In this document: in pieces, positions 47,046-59,900 of the stretch
Position numbering within the stretch: the first letter of the stretch is position 1
How the letters are laid out: each line of letters begins with the position of its first letter
Assembly: GCF_963259705.1 (NCBI RefSeq)
Contig: NC_081844.1
Location: 9,099,715-9,163,714 of the forward strand
Length of the DNA: 64,000 nucleotides
From: Myotis daubentonii
Lineage: Eukaryota > Chordata > Mammalia > Chiroptera > Vespertilionidae
Direction of reading: 5' to 3'
The notes under the pieces: model-generated
What the model was told of the DNA's origin: nothing
The model's input: the letters and a program-made list of their open reading frames with translations, nothing else
Database searches by the model: none
Position numbers and translations under genes: made by a program

Positions 47046-50000
47046 GTTTGTTACACGTTCATATTCATTTCCTGGAAAGAAAATTGTGTATTTTAAGAGT
47101 TTTAACACATTTTGACAGTTTCCTGAGAAGTATGTACTAGAACCTTCAGGATATAAACTGTTTCAGTCAAAAAAGGAGACGGCAACTCAGAATCAACTGT
47201 AAACATAAACAGTATCCTCCTCATTTCAAATCATTATACACAAGTTCTGAGCTCTATAAACAGGAATTCTTAAAGTTCCGGAGAGGTTAATATTATCAGA
47301 ATTCTCGTCATTTCAAAGTTTCTACCTGTAATCTCGGGAATTGAACTCGGCTTTAAATGTAGTTAGATTCTATTTACTTGTTTTTTAACTGTTTGTTACA
47401 CGTTCATATTCATTTCCTGGAAAGAAAACTGTGTATTTTAAGAGTTTTAACACATTCTCACAGTTTCCTTAGAATTATATACTAGAACCTTCAGGATATA
47501 AACTGTCTCAGTCAAAAAAAGCCATGGCGACTCAGGATCAACTGTAAACATAAACAGTGTTCTCGTCATTTCAAATCATTATACACTAGTTCTGAGCTCT
47601 ATAAACAGGAATTCTTAAAGTTTGAAATGACATTTTAGTGAAAACGCCACTTAAAATAGCCTGAGTTGTTAATATTATCAGAATTGCCGTCATTTCAGAG
47701 CTTTCGACCTGTAATCTCGGTAACTGAACTCGGCCTTAAATGAAGTTAGATTCTATTTACTTGTGTTTCAACTGTTTGTTACACGTTCATATTCATTTCC
47801 TGGAAAGAAAATTGTGTATTTTAAGAGTTTTAACACATTTTGACAGTTTCCTGAGAAGTATATACTAGAACCTTCAGGATATAAACTGTTTCAGTCAAAA
47901 AACGCCACGGCAACTCAGAATCAACTGTAAACATAAACAATATTCTCCACATTTCAAATCATTATACACAAGTTCTGAGCTCTATAAACAGGAATTCTTA
48001 AAGTTCCGGAGATGTTAATATTATCAGAATTCTCGTCATTTCAAAGTTTCTACCTGTAATCTCGAGAATTGAACTCGGCTTTAAATGTACTTAGATTCTA
48101 TTTACTTGTGTTTTAACTGTTTGTTACACGTTCATATTCATTTCCTGGAAAGAAAACTGAGTATTTTAAGAGTTTTAACACATTCTCACAGTTTCCTTAG
48201 AATTATATACTAGAACCTTCAGGATATAAACTGTCTCAGTCAAAAAAAGCCGTGGCAACTCAGGATCAACTGTAAACATAAACAGTATTCTCCTCATTTT
48301 AAATCATTATACACAAGTACTGAGCTCTATAAACAGGAATTCTTAAAGTTTGAAATGACATTTTAGTGAAAACGCCACTTAAAATAGCCTGAGTTGTTAA
48401 TATTATCAGAATTGCCGTCATTTCAGAGCTTTCCACCACTAATCTCGGTTACTGAACTCGGCGTTAAATGTAGTTAGATTCTATTTACTTGTGTTTCAAC
48501 TGTTTGTTACACGTTCATATTCATTTCCTGGAAAGAAAATTGTGTATTTTAAGAGTTTTAACACATTTTGACAGTTTCCTGAGAAGTATGTACTAGAACC
48601 TTCAGGATATAAACTGTTTCAGTCAAAAAAGGAGACGGCAACTCAGAATCAACTGTAAACATAAACAGTATCCTCCTCATTTCAAATCATTATACACAAG
48701 TTCTGAGCTCTATAAACAGGAATTCTTAAAGTTCTGGAGAGGTTAATATTATCAGAATTCTCGTCATTTCAAAGTTTCTACCTGTAATCTCGGGAATTGA
48801 ACTCGGCTTTAAATGTAGTTAGATTCTATTTACTTGTTTTTTAACTGTTTGTTACACGTTCATATTCATTTCCTGGAAAGAAAACTGTGTATTTTAAGAG
48901 TTTTAACACATTCTCACAGTTTCCTTAGAATTATATACTAGAACCTTCAGGATATAAACTGTCTCAGTCAAAAAAAGCCATGGCGACTCAGGATCAACTG
49001 TAAACATAAACAGTGTTCTCGTCATTTCAAATCATTATACACTAGTTCTGAGCTCTATAAACAGGAATTCTTAAAGTTTGAAATGACATTTTAGTGAAAA
49101 CGCCACTTAAAATAGCCCGAGTTTTTAATAATATCAGAATTGCCGTCATTTCAGAGCTTTCAACCTCTAATCTCGGTAACTGAACTCGGCGTTAAATGTA
49201 GTTAGATTCTTTTTACTTGTGTTTCAACTGTTTGTTACACGTTCATATTCATTTCCTGGAAAGAAAATTGTGTATTTTAAGAGTTTTAACACATTTTGAC
49301 AGTTTCCTGAGAAGTATGTACTAGAACCTTCAGGATATAAACTGTTTCAGTCAAAAAAGGCCACGGCAACTCAGAATCAACTGTAAACATAAACAGTATC
49401 CTCCTCATTTCAAATCATTATACACAAGTTCTGAGCTCTATAAACAGGAATTCTTAAAGTTCCGGAGAGGTTAATATTATCAGAATTCTCGTCATTTCAA
49501 AGTTTCTACCTGTAATCTCGGGAATTGAACTCGGCTTTAAATGTACTTAGATTCTATTTACTTGTTTTTTAACTGTTTGTTACACGTTCATATTCATTTC
49601 CTGGAAAGAAAACTGTGTATTTTAAGAGTTTTAACACATTCTCACAGTTTCCTTAGAATTATATACTAGAACCTTCAGGATATAAACTGTCTCAGTCAAA
49701 AAAAGCCATGGCGACTCAGGATCAACTGTAAACATAAACAGTGTTCTCGTCATTTCAAATCATTATACACTAGTTCTGAGCTCTATAAACAGGAATTCTT
49801 AAAGTTTGAAATGACATTTTAGTGAAAACGCCACTTAAAATAGCCCGAGTTTTTAATATTATCAGAATTGCCGTCATTTCAGAGCTTTCGACCTGTAATC
49901 TCGGTAACTGAACTCGGCCTTAAATGAAGTTAGATTCTATTTACTTGTGTTTCAAATGTTTGTTACACGTTCATATTCATTTCCTGGAAAGAAAATTGTG

Positions 50001-52484
50001 TATTTTAAGAGTTTTAACACATTTTGACAGTTTCCTGAGAAGTATATACTAGAACCTTCAGGATATAAACTGTTTCAGTCAAAAAACGCCACGGCAACTC
50101 AGAATCAACTGTAAACATAAACAATATTCTCCACATTTCAAATCATTATACACAAGTTCTGAGCTCTATAAACAGGAATTCTTAAAGTTCCGGAGATGTT
50201 AATATTATCAGAATTCTCGTCATTTCAAAGTTTCTACCTGTAATCTCGAGAATTGAACTCGGCTTTAAATGTACTTAGATTCTATTTACTTGTGTTTTAA
50301 CTGTTTGTTACACGTTCATATTCATTTCCTGGAAAGAAAACTGAGTATTTTAAGAGTTTTAACACATTCTCACAGTTTCCTTAGAATTATATACTAGAAC
50401 CTTCAGGATATAAACTGTCTCAGGCAAAAAAAGCCGTGGCAACTCAGGATCAACTGTAAACATAAACAGTGTTCTCATCATTTCAAATCATTATACACTA
50501 GTTCTGAGCTCTATAAACAGGAATTCTTAAAGTTTGAAATGACATTTTAGTGAAAACGCCACTTAAAATAGCCTGAGTTGTTAATATTATCAGAATTGCC
50601 GTCATTTCAGAGCTTTCGACCTGTAATCTCGGTAACTGAACTCGGCCTTAAATGAAGTTAGATTCTATTTACTTGGGTTTCAACTGTTTGTTACACGTTC
50701 ATATTCATTTCCTGGAAAGAAAATTGTGTATTTTAAAGTTTTAACACATTTTGACAGTTTCCTGAGAAGTATATACTAGAACCTTCAGGATATAAACTGT
50801 TTCAGTCAAAAAAGGCCACGGCAACTCAGAATCAACTGTAAACATAAACAATATTCTCCACATTTCAAATCATTATACACAAGTTCTGAGCTCTATAAAC
50901 AGGAATTCTTAAAGTTCCGGAGATGTTAATATTATCAGAATTCTCGTCATTTCAAAGTTTCTACCTGTAATCTCGAGAATTGAACTCGGCTTTAAATGTA
51001 CTTAGATTCTATTTACTTGTGTTTTAACTGTTTGTTACACGTTCATATTCATTTCCTGGAAAGAAAACTGAGTATTTTAAGAGTTTTAACACATTCTCAA
51101 GTTTCCTTAGAATTATATACTAGAACCTTCAGGATATAAACTGTCTCAGTCAAAAAAAGCCGTGGCAACTCAGGATCAACTGTAAACATAAACAGTGTTC
51201 TCGTCATTTTAAATAATTATACACAAGTACTGAGCTCTATAAACAGGAATTCTTAAAGATTGAAATGACATTTTAGTGAAAACGCCACTTAAAATAGCCT
51301 GAGTTGTTAATATTATCAGAATTGCCGTCATTTCAGAGCTCTCCACCACTAATCTCGGTTATTGAACTCGGCGTTAAATGTAGTTAGATTCTATTTACTT
51401 GTGTTTCAACTGTTTGTTACACGTTCATATTCATTTCCTGGAAAGAAAATTGTGTATTTTAAGAGTTTTAACACATTTTGACAGTTTCCTGAGAAGTATG
51501 TACTAGAACCTTCAGGATATAAACTGTTTCAGTCAAAAAAGGAGACGGCAACTCAGAATCAACTCTAAACATAAACAGTATCCTCCTCATTTCAAATCAT
51601 TATACACAAGTTCTGAGCTCTATAAACAGGAATTCTTAAAGTTCCGGAGAGGTTAATATTATCAGAATTCTCATCATTTCAAAGTTTCTACCTGTAATCT
51701 CGGGAATTGAACTCGGCTTTAAATGTAGTTAGATTCTATTTACTTGTTTTTTAACTGTTTGTTACACGTTCATATTCATTTCCTGGAAAGAAAACTGTGT
51801 ATTTTAAGAGTTTTAACACATTCTCACAGTTTCCTTAGAATTATATACTAGAACCTTGAGGATATAAACTGTCTCAGGCAAAAAAAGCCATGGCGACTCA
51901 GGATCAACTGTAAACATAAACAGTGTTCTCGTCATTTCAAATCATTATACACTAGTTCTGAGCTCTATAAACAGGAATTCTTAAAGTTTGAAATGACATT
52001 TTAGTGAAAACGCCACTTAAAATAGCCCGAGTTTTTAATATTATCAGAATTGCCGTCATTTCAGAGCTTTCAACCTCTAATCTCGGTAACTGAACTCGGC
52101 GTTAAATGTAGTTAGATTCTTTTTACTTGTGTTTCAACTGTTTGTTACACGTTCATATTCATTTCCTGGAAAGAAAATTGTGTATTTTAAGAGTTTTAAC
52201 ACATTTTGACAGTTTCCTGAGAAGTATGTACTAGAACCTTCAGGATATAAACTGTTTCAGTCAAAAAAGGCCACGGCAACTCAGAATCAACTGTAAACAT
52301 AAACAATATTCTCCACATTTCAAATCATTATACACAAGTTCTGAGCTCTATAAACAGGAATTCTTAAAGTTCCGGAGATGTTAATATTATCAGAATTCTC
52401 GTCATTTCAAAGTTTCTACCTGTAATCTCGGGAATTGAACTCGGCTTTAAATGTACTTAGATTCTATTTACTTGTGTTTTAACT
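47046..52484. repeat. Fifteen monomers, six-monomer periodicity in part
   Basis: Starts are 47046 B2, 47391 A3/A1, 47774 B1, 48119 A2, 48502 B2, 48847 A3, 49230 B3/B2, 49575 A3/A1, 49958 B1, 50303 A1, 50686 B1-like (344 bp), 51030 A2-like (382 bp), 51412 B2, 51757 A3, 52140 B3. The A3/A1 fusions at 47391 and 49575 are 2,184 bp apart but switch at different points (gcctgagttg and gcccgagttt). The A1 at 50303 shares cttgggtttc with 45935, at 4,368 bp. The monomers at 50686 and 51030 carry adjacent one-base deletions and several private substitutions (aaataattat, aaagattg, gagctctccacc). Confidence 0.83.
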
Positions 52485-53940
52485 GTTTGTTACACGTTCA
52501 TATTCATTTCCTGGAAAGAAAACTGTGTATTTTAAGAGTTTTAACGCATTCTCACAGTTTCCTTAGAATTATATACTAGAACCTTCAGGATATAAACTGT
52601 CTCAGTCAAAAAAAGCCATGGCGACTCAGGATCAACTGTAAACATAAACAGTGTTCTCGTCATTTTAAATCATTATACACAAGTACTGAGCTCTATAAAC
52701 AGGAATTCTTAAAGTTTGAAATGACATTTTAGTGAAAACGCCACTTAAAATAGCCTGAGTTGTTAATATTATCAGAATTGCCGTCATTTCAGAGCTTTCC
52801 ACCACTAATCTCGGTTATTGAACTCGGCGTTAAATGTAGTTAGATTCTATTTACTTGTGTTTCAACTGTTTGTTACACGTTCATATTCATTTCCTGGAAA
52901 GAAAATTGTGTATTTTAAGAGTTTTAACACATTTTGACAGTTTCCTGAGAAGTATGTACTAGAACCTTCAGGATATAAACTGTTTCAGTCAAAAAAGGAG
53001 ACGGCAACTCAGAATCAACTCTAAACATAAACAGTATCCTCCTCATTTCAAATCATTATACACAAGTTCTGAGCTCTATAAACAGGAATTCTTAAAGTTC
53101 CGGAGAGGTTAATATTATCAGAATTCTCGTCATTTCAAAGTTTCTACCTGTAATCTCGGGAATTGAACTCGGCTTTAAATGTACTTAGATTCTATTTACT
53201 TGTTTTTTAACTGTTTGTTACACGTTCATATTCATTTCCTGGAAAGAAAACTGTGTATTTTAAGAGTTTTAACACATTCTCACAGTTTCCTTAGAATTAT
53301 ATACTAGAACCTTGAGGATATAAACTGTCTCAGTCAAAAAAAGCCATGGCGACTCAGGATCAACTGTAAACATAAACAGTGTTCTCGTCATTTCAAATCA
53401 TTATACACTAGTTCTGAGCTCTATAAACAGGAATTCTTAAAGTTTGAAATGACATTTTAGTGAAAACGCCACTTAAAATAGCCCGAGTTTTTAATATTAT
53501 CAGAATTGCCGTCATTTCAGAGCTTTCAACCTCTAATCTCGGTAACTGAACTCGGCGTTAAATGTAGTTAGATTCTTTTTACTTGTGTTTCAACTGTTTG
53601 TTACACGTTCATATTCATTTCCTGGAAAGAAAATTGTGTATTTTAAGAGTTTTAACACATTTTGACAGTTTCCTGAGAAGTATGTACTAGAACCTTCAGG
53701 ATATAAACTGTTTCAGTCAAAAAAGGAGACGGCAACTCAGAATCAACTGTAAACATAAACAGTATCCTCCTCATTTCAAATCATTATACACAAGTTCTGA
53801 GCTCTATAAACAGGAATTCTTAAAGTTCCGGAGAGGTTAATATTATCAGAATTCTCGTCATTTCAAAGTTTCTACCTGTAATCTCGGGAATTGAACTCGG
53901 CTTTAAATGTAGTTAGATTCTATTTACTTGTTTTTTAACT
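52485..53940. repeat. Monomers A2*, B2, A3, B2
   Basis: Starts are 52485, 52868, 53213, 53596. A2* is a distinctive mosaic: A3-like aaactgtgtatt and gccatggcgactc, taacgcattc, then A2-like cattttaaatc, acaagtactg and ttccaccac. It is the founding type for the six-monomer HOR that follows. The B2 at 52868 carries caactctaaac, shared with 51412, 55780 and 60148. Confidence 0.85.
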
Positions 53941-56900
53941 GTTTGTTACACGTTCATATTCATTTCCTGGAAAGAAAACTGTGTATTTTAAGAGTTTTAA
54001 CACATTCTCACAGTTTCCTTAGAATTATATACTAGAACCTTCAGGATATAAACTGTCTCAGTCAAAAAAAGCCATGGCGACTCAGGATCAACTGTAAACA
54101 TAAACAGTGTTCTCGTCATTTCAAATCATTATACACTAGTTCTGAGCTCTATAAACAGGAATTCTTAAAGTTTGAAATGACATTTTAGTGAAAACGCCAC
54201 TTAAAATAGCCCGAGTTTTTAATAATATCAGAATTGCCGTCATTTCAGAGCTTTCAACCTCTAATCTCGGTAACTGAATTCGGCGTTAAATGTAGTTAGA
54301 TTCTTTTTACTTGTGTTTCAACTGTTTGTTACACGTTCATATTCATTTCCTGGAAAGAAAATTGTGTATTTTAAGAGTTTTAACACATTTTGACAGTTTC
54401 CTGAGAAGTATGTACTAGAACCTTCAGGATATAAACTGTTTCAGTCAAAAAAGGCCACGGCAACTCAGAATCAACTGTAAACATAAACAATATTCTCCAC
54501 ATTTCAAATCATTATACACAAGTTCTGAGCTCTATAAACAGGAATTCTTAAAGTTCCGGAGATGTTAATATTATCAGAATTCTCGTCATTTCAAAGTTTC
54601 TACCTGTAATCTCGCGAATTGAACTCGGCTTTAAATGTACTTAGATTCTATTTACTTGTGTTTTAACTGTTTGTTACACGTTCATATTCATTTCCTGGAA
54701 AGAAAACTGAGTATTTTAAGAGTTTTAACACATTCTCACAGTTTCCTTAGAATTATATACTAGAACCTTCAGGATATAAACTGTCTCAGGCAAAAAAAGC
54801 CGTGGCAACTCAGGATCAACTGTAAACATAAACAGGGTTCTCGTCATTTCAAATCATTATACACTAGTTCTGAGCTCTATAAACAGGAATTCTTAAAGTT
54901 TGAAATGACATTTTAGTGAAAACGCCACTTAAAATAGCCTGAGTTGTTAATATTATCAGAATTGCCGTCATTTCAGAGCTTTCGACCTGTAATCTCGGTA
55001 ACTGAACTCGGCCTTAAATGAAGTTAGATTCTATTTACTTGTGTTTCAACTGTTTGTTACACGTTCATATTCATTTCCTGGAAAGAAAATTGTGTATTTT
55101 AAGAGTTTTAACACATTTTGACAGTTTCCTGAGAAGTATATACTAGAACCTTCAGGATATAAACTGTTTCAGTCAAAAAACGCCACGGCAACTCAGAATC
55201 AACTGTAAACATAAACAATATTCTCCACATTTCAAATCATTATACACAAGTTCTGAGCTCTATAAACAGGAATTCTTAAAGTTCCGGAGATGTTAATATT
55301 ATCAGAATTCTCGTCATTTCAAAGTTTCTACCTGTAATCTCGGGAATTGAACTCGGCTTTAAATGTACTTAGATTCTATTTACTTGTGTTTTAACTGTTT
55401 GTTACACGTTCATATTCATTTCCTGGAAAGAAAACTGTGTATTTTAAGAGTTTTAACGCATTCTCACAGTTTCCTTAGAATTATATACTAGAACCTTCAG
55501 GATATAAACTGTCTCAGTCAAAAAAAGCCATGGCGACTCAGGATCAACTGTAAACATAAACAGTGTTCTCGTCATTTTAAATCATTATACACAAGTACTG
55601 AGCTCTATAAACAGGAATTCTTAAAGTTTGAAATGACATTTTAGTGAAAACGCCACTTAAAATAGCCTGAGTTGTTAATATTATCAGAATTGCCGTCATT
55701 TCAGAGCTTTCCACCACTAATCTCGGTTATTGAACTCGGCGTTAAATGTAGTTAGATTCTATTTACTTGTGTTTCAACTGTTTGTTACACGTTCATATTC
55801 ATTTCCTGGAAAGAAAATTGTGTATTTTAAGAGTTTTAACACATTTTGACAGTTTCCTGAGAAGTATGTACTAGAACCTTCAGGATATAAACTGTTTCAG
55901 TCAAAAAAGGAGACGGCAACTCAGAATCAACTCTAAACATAAACAGTATCCTCCTCATTTCAAATCATTATACACAAGTTCTGAGCTCTATAAACAGGAA
56001 TTCTTAAAGTTCCGGAGAGGTTAATATTATCAGAATTCTCGTCATTTCAAAGTTTCTACCTGTAATCTCGGGAATTGAACTCGGCTTTAAATGTAGTTAG
56101 ATTCTATTTACTTGTTTTTTAACTGTTTGTTACACGTTCATATTCATTTCCTGGAAAGAAAACTGTGTATTTTAAGAGTTTTAACACATTCTCACAGTTT
56201 CCTTAGAATTATATACTAGAACCTTGAGGATATAAACTGTCTCAGTCAAAAAAAGCCATGGCGACTCAGGATCAACTGTAAACATAAACAGTGTTCTCGT
56301 CATTTCAAATTATTATACACTAGTTCTGAGCTCTATAAACAGGAATTCTTAAAGTTTGAAATGACATTTTAGTGAAAACGCCACTTAAAATAGCCCGAGT
56401 TTTTAATAATATCAGAATTGCCGTCATTTCAGAGCTTTCAACCTCTAATCTCGGTAACTGAATTCGGCGTTAAATGTAGTTAGATTCTTTTTACTTGTGT
56501 TTCAACTGTTTGTTACACGTTCATATTCATTTCCTGGAAAGAAAATTGTGTATTTTAAGAGTTTTAACACATTTTGACAGTTTCCTGAGAAGTATGTGCT
56601 AGAACCTTCAGGATATAAACTGTTTCAGTCAAAAAAGGCCACGGCAACTCAGAATCAACTGTAAACATAAACAATATTCTCCACATTTCAAATCATTATA
56701 CACAAGTTCTGAGCTCTATAAACAGGAATTCTTAAAGTTCCGGAGATGTTAATATTATCAGAATTCTCGTCATTTCAAAGTTTCTACCTGTAATCTCGCG
56801 AATTGAACTCGGCTTTAAATGTACTTAGATTCTATTTACTTGTGTTTTAACTGTTTGTTACACGTTCATATTCATTTCCTGGAAAGAAAACTGAGTATTT

Positions 56901-59900
56901 TAAGAGTTTTAACACATTCTCACAGTTTCCTTAGAATTATATACTAGAACCTTCAGGATATAAACTGTCTCAGGCAAAAAAAGCCGTGGCAACTCAGGAT
57001 CAACTGTAAACATAAACAGGGTTCTCGTCATTTCAAATCATTATACACTAGTTCTGAGCTCTATAAACAGGAATTCTTAAAGTTTGAAATGACATTTTAG
57101 TGAAAACGCCACTTAAAATAGCCTGAGTTGTTAATATTATCAGAATTGCCGTCATTTCAGAGCTTTCGACCTGTAATCTCGGTAACTGAACTCGGCCTTA
57201 AATGAAGTTAGATTCTATTTACTTGTGTTTCAACTGTTTGTTACACGTTCATATTCATTTCCTGGAAAGAAAATTGTGTATTTTAAGAGTTTTAACACAT
57301 TTTGACAGTTTCCTGAGAAGTATATACTAGAACCTTCAGGATATAAACTGTTTCAGTCAAAAAACGCCACGGCAACTCAGAATCAACTGTAAACATAAAC
57401 AATATTCTCCACATTTCAAATCATTATACACAAGTTCTGAGCTCTATAAACAGGAATTCTTAAAGTTCCGGAGATGTTAATATTATCAGAATTCTCGTCA
57501 TTTCAAAGTTTCTACCTGTAATCTCGGGAATTGAACTCGGCTTTAAATGTACTTAGATTCTATTTACTTGTGTTTTAACTGTTTGTTACACGTTCATATT
57601 CATTTCCTGGAAAGAAAACTGTGTATTTTAAGAGTTTTAACGCATTCTCACAGTTTCCTTAGAATTATATACTAGAACCTTCAGGATATAAACTGTCTCA
57701 GTCAAAAAAAGCCATGGCGACTCAGGATCAACTGTAAACATAAACAGTGTTCTCGTCATTTTAAATCATTATACACAAGTACTGAGCTCTATAAACAGGA
57801 ATTCTTAAAGTTTGAAATGACATTTTAGTGAAAACGCCACTTAAAATAGCCTGAGTTGTTAATATTATCAGAATTGCCGTCATTTCAGAGCTTTCCACCA
57901 CTAATCTCGGTTATTGAACTCGGCGTTATATGTAGTTAGATTCTATTTACTTGTGTTTCAACTGTTTGTTACACGTTCATATTCATTTCCTGGAAAGAAA
58001 ATTGTGTATTTTAAGAGTTTTAACACATTTTGACAGTTTCCTGAGAAGTATGTACTAGAACCTTCAGGATATAAACTGTTTCAGTCAAAAAAGGAGACGG
58101 CAACTCAGAATCAACTGTAAACATAAACAGTATCCTCCTCATTTCAAATCATTATACACAAGTTCTGAGCTCTATAAACAGGAATTCTTAAAGTTCCGGA
58201 GAGGTTAATATTATCAGAATTCTCGTCATTTCAAAGTTTCTACCTGTAATCTCGGGAATTGAACTCGGCTTTAAATGTAGTTAGATTCTATTTACTTGTT
58301 TTTTAACTGTTTGTTACACGTTCATATTCATTTCCTGGAAAGAAAACTGTGTATTTTAAGAGTTTTAACACATTCTCACAGTTTCCTTAGAATTATATAC
58401 TAGAACCTTGAGGATATAAACTGTCTCAGTCAAAAAAAGCCATGGCGACTCAGGATCAACTGTAAACATAAACAGTGTTCTCGTCATTTCAAATCATTAT
58501 ACACTAGTTCTGAGCTCTATAAACAGGAATTCTTAAAGTTTGAAATGACATTTTAGTGAAAACGCCACTTAAAATAGCCCGAGTTTTTAATAATATCAGA
58601 ATTGCCGTCATTTCAGAGCTTTCAACCTCTAATCTCGGTAACTGAACTCGGCGTTAAATGTAGTTAGATTCTATTTACTTGTGTTTCAACTGTTTGTTAC
58701 ACGTTCATATTCATTTCCTGGAAAGAAAATTGTGTATTTTAAGAGTTTTAACACATTTTGACAGTTTCCTGAGAAGTATATACTAGAACCTTCAGGATAT
58801 AAACTGTTTCAGTCAAAAAAGGAGACGGCAACTCAGAATCAACTGTAAACATAAACAGTATCCTCCTCATTTCAAATCATTATACACAAGTTCTGAGCTC
58901 TATAAACAGGAATTCTTAAAGTTCCGGAGAGGTTAATATTATCAGAATTCTCGTCATTTCAAAGTTTCTACCTGTAATCTCGGGAATTGAACTCGGCTTT
59001 AAATGTACTTAGATTCTATTTACTTGTGTTTTAACTGTTTGTTACACGTTCATATTCATTTCCTGGAAAGAAAACTGAGTATTTTAAGAGTTTTAACACA
59101 TTCTCACAGTTTCCTTAGAATTATATACTAGAACCTTCAGGATATAAACTGTCTCAGTCAAAAAAAGCCGTGGCAACTCAGGATCAACTGTAAACATAAA
59201 CAGTATTCTCCTCACTTTAAATCATTATACACAAGTACTGAGCTCTATAAACAGGAATTCTTAAAGTTTGAAATGACATTTTAGTGAAAACGCCACTTAA
59301 AATAGCCTGAGTTGTTAATATTATCAGAATTGCCGTCATTTCAGAGCTTTCGACCTGTAATCTCGGTAACTGAACTCGGCCTTAAATGAAGTTAGATTCT
59401 ATTTACTTGTGTTTCAACTGTTTGTTACACGTTCATATTCATTTCCTGGAAAGAAAATTGTGTATTTTAAGAGTTTTAACACATTTTGACAGTTTCCTGA
59501 GAAGTATATACTAGAACCTTCAGGATATAAACTGTTTCAGTCAAAAAACGCCACGGCAACTCAGAATCAACTGTAAACATAAACAATATTCTCCACATTT
59601 CAAATCATTATACACAAGTTCTGAGCTCTATAAACAGGAATTCTTAAAGTTCCGGAGATGTTAATATTATCAGAATTCTCGTCGTTTCAAAGTTTCTACC
59701 TGTAATCTCGAGAATTGAACTCGGCTTTAAATGTACTTAGATTCTATTTACTTGTGTTTTAACTGTTTGTTACACGTTCATATTCATTTCCTGGAAAGAA
59801 AACTGTGTATTTTAAGAGTTTTAACGCATTCTCACAGTTTCCTTAGAATTATATACTAGAACCTTCAGGATATAAACTGTCTCAGTCAAAAAAAGCCATG

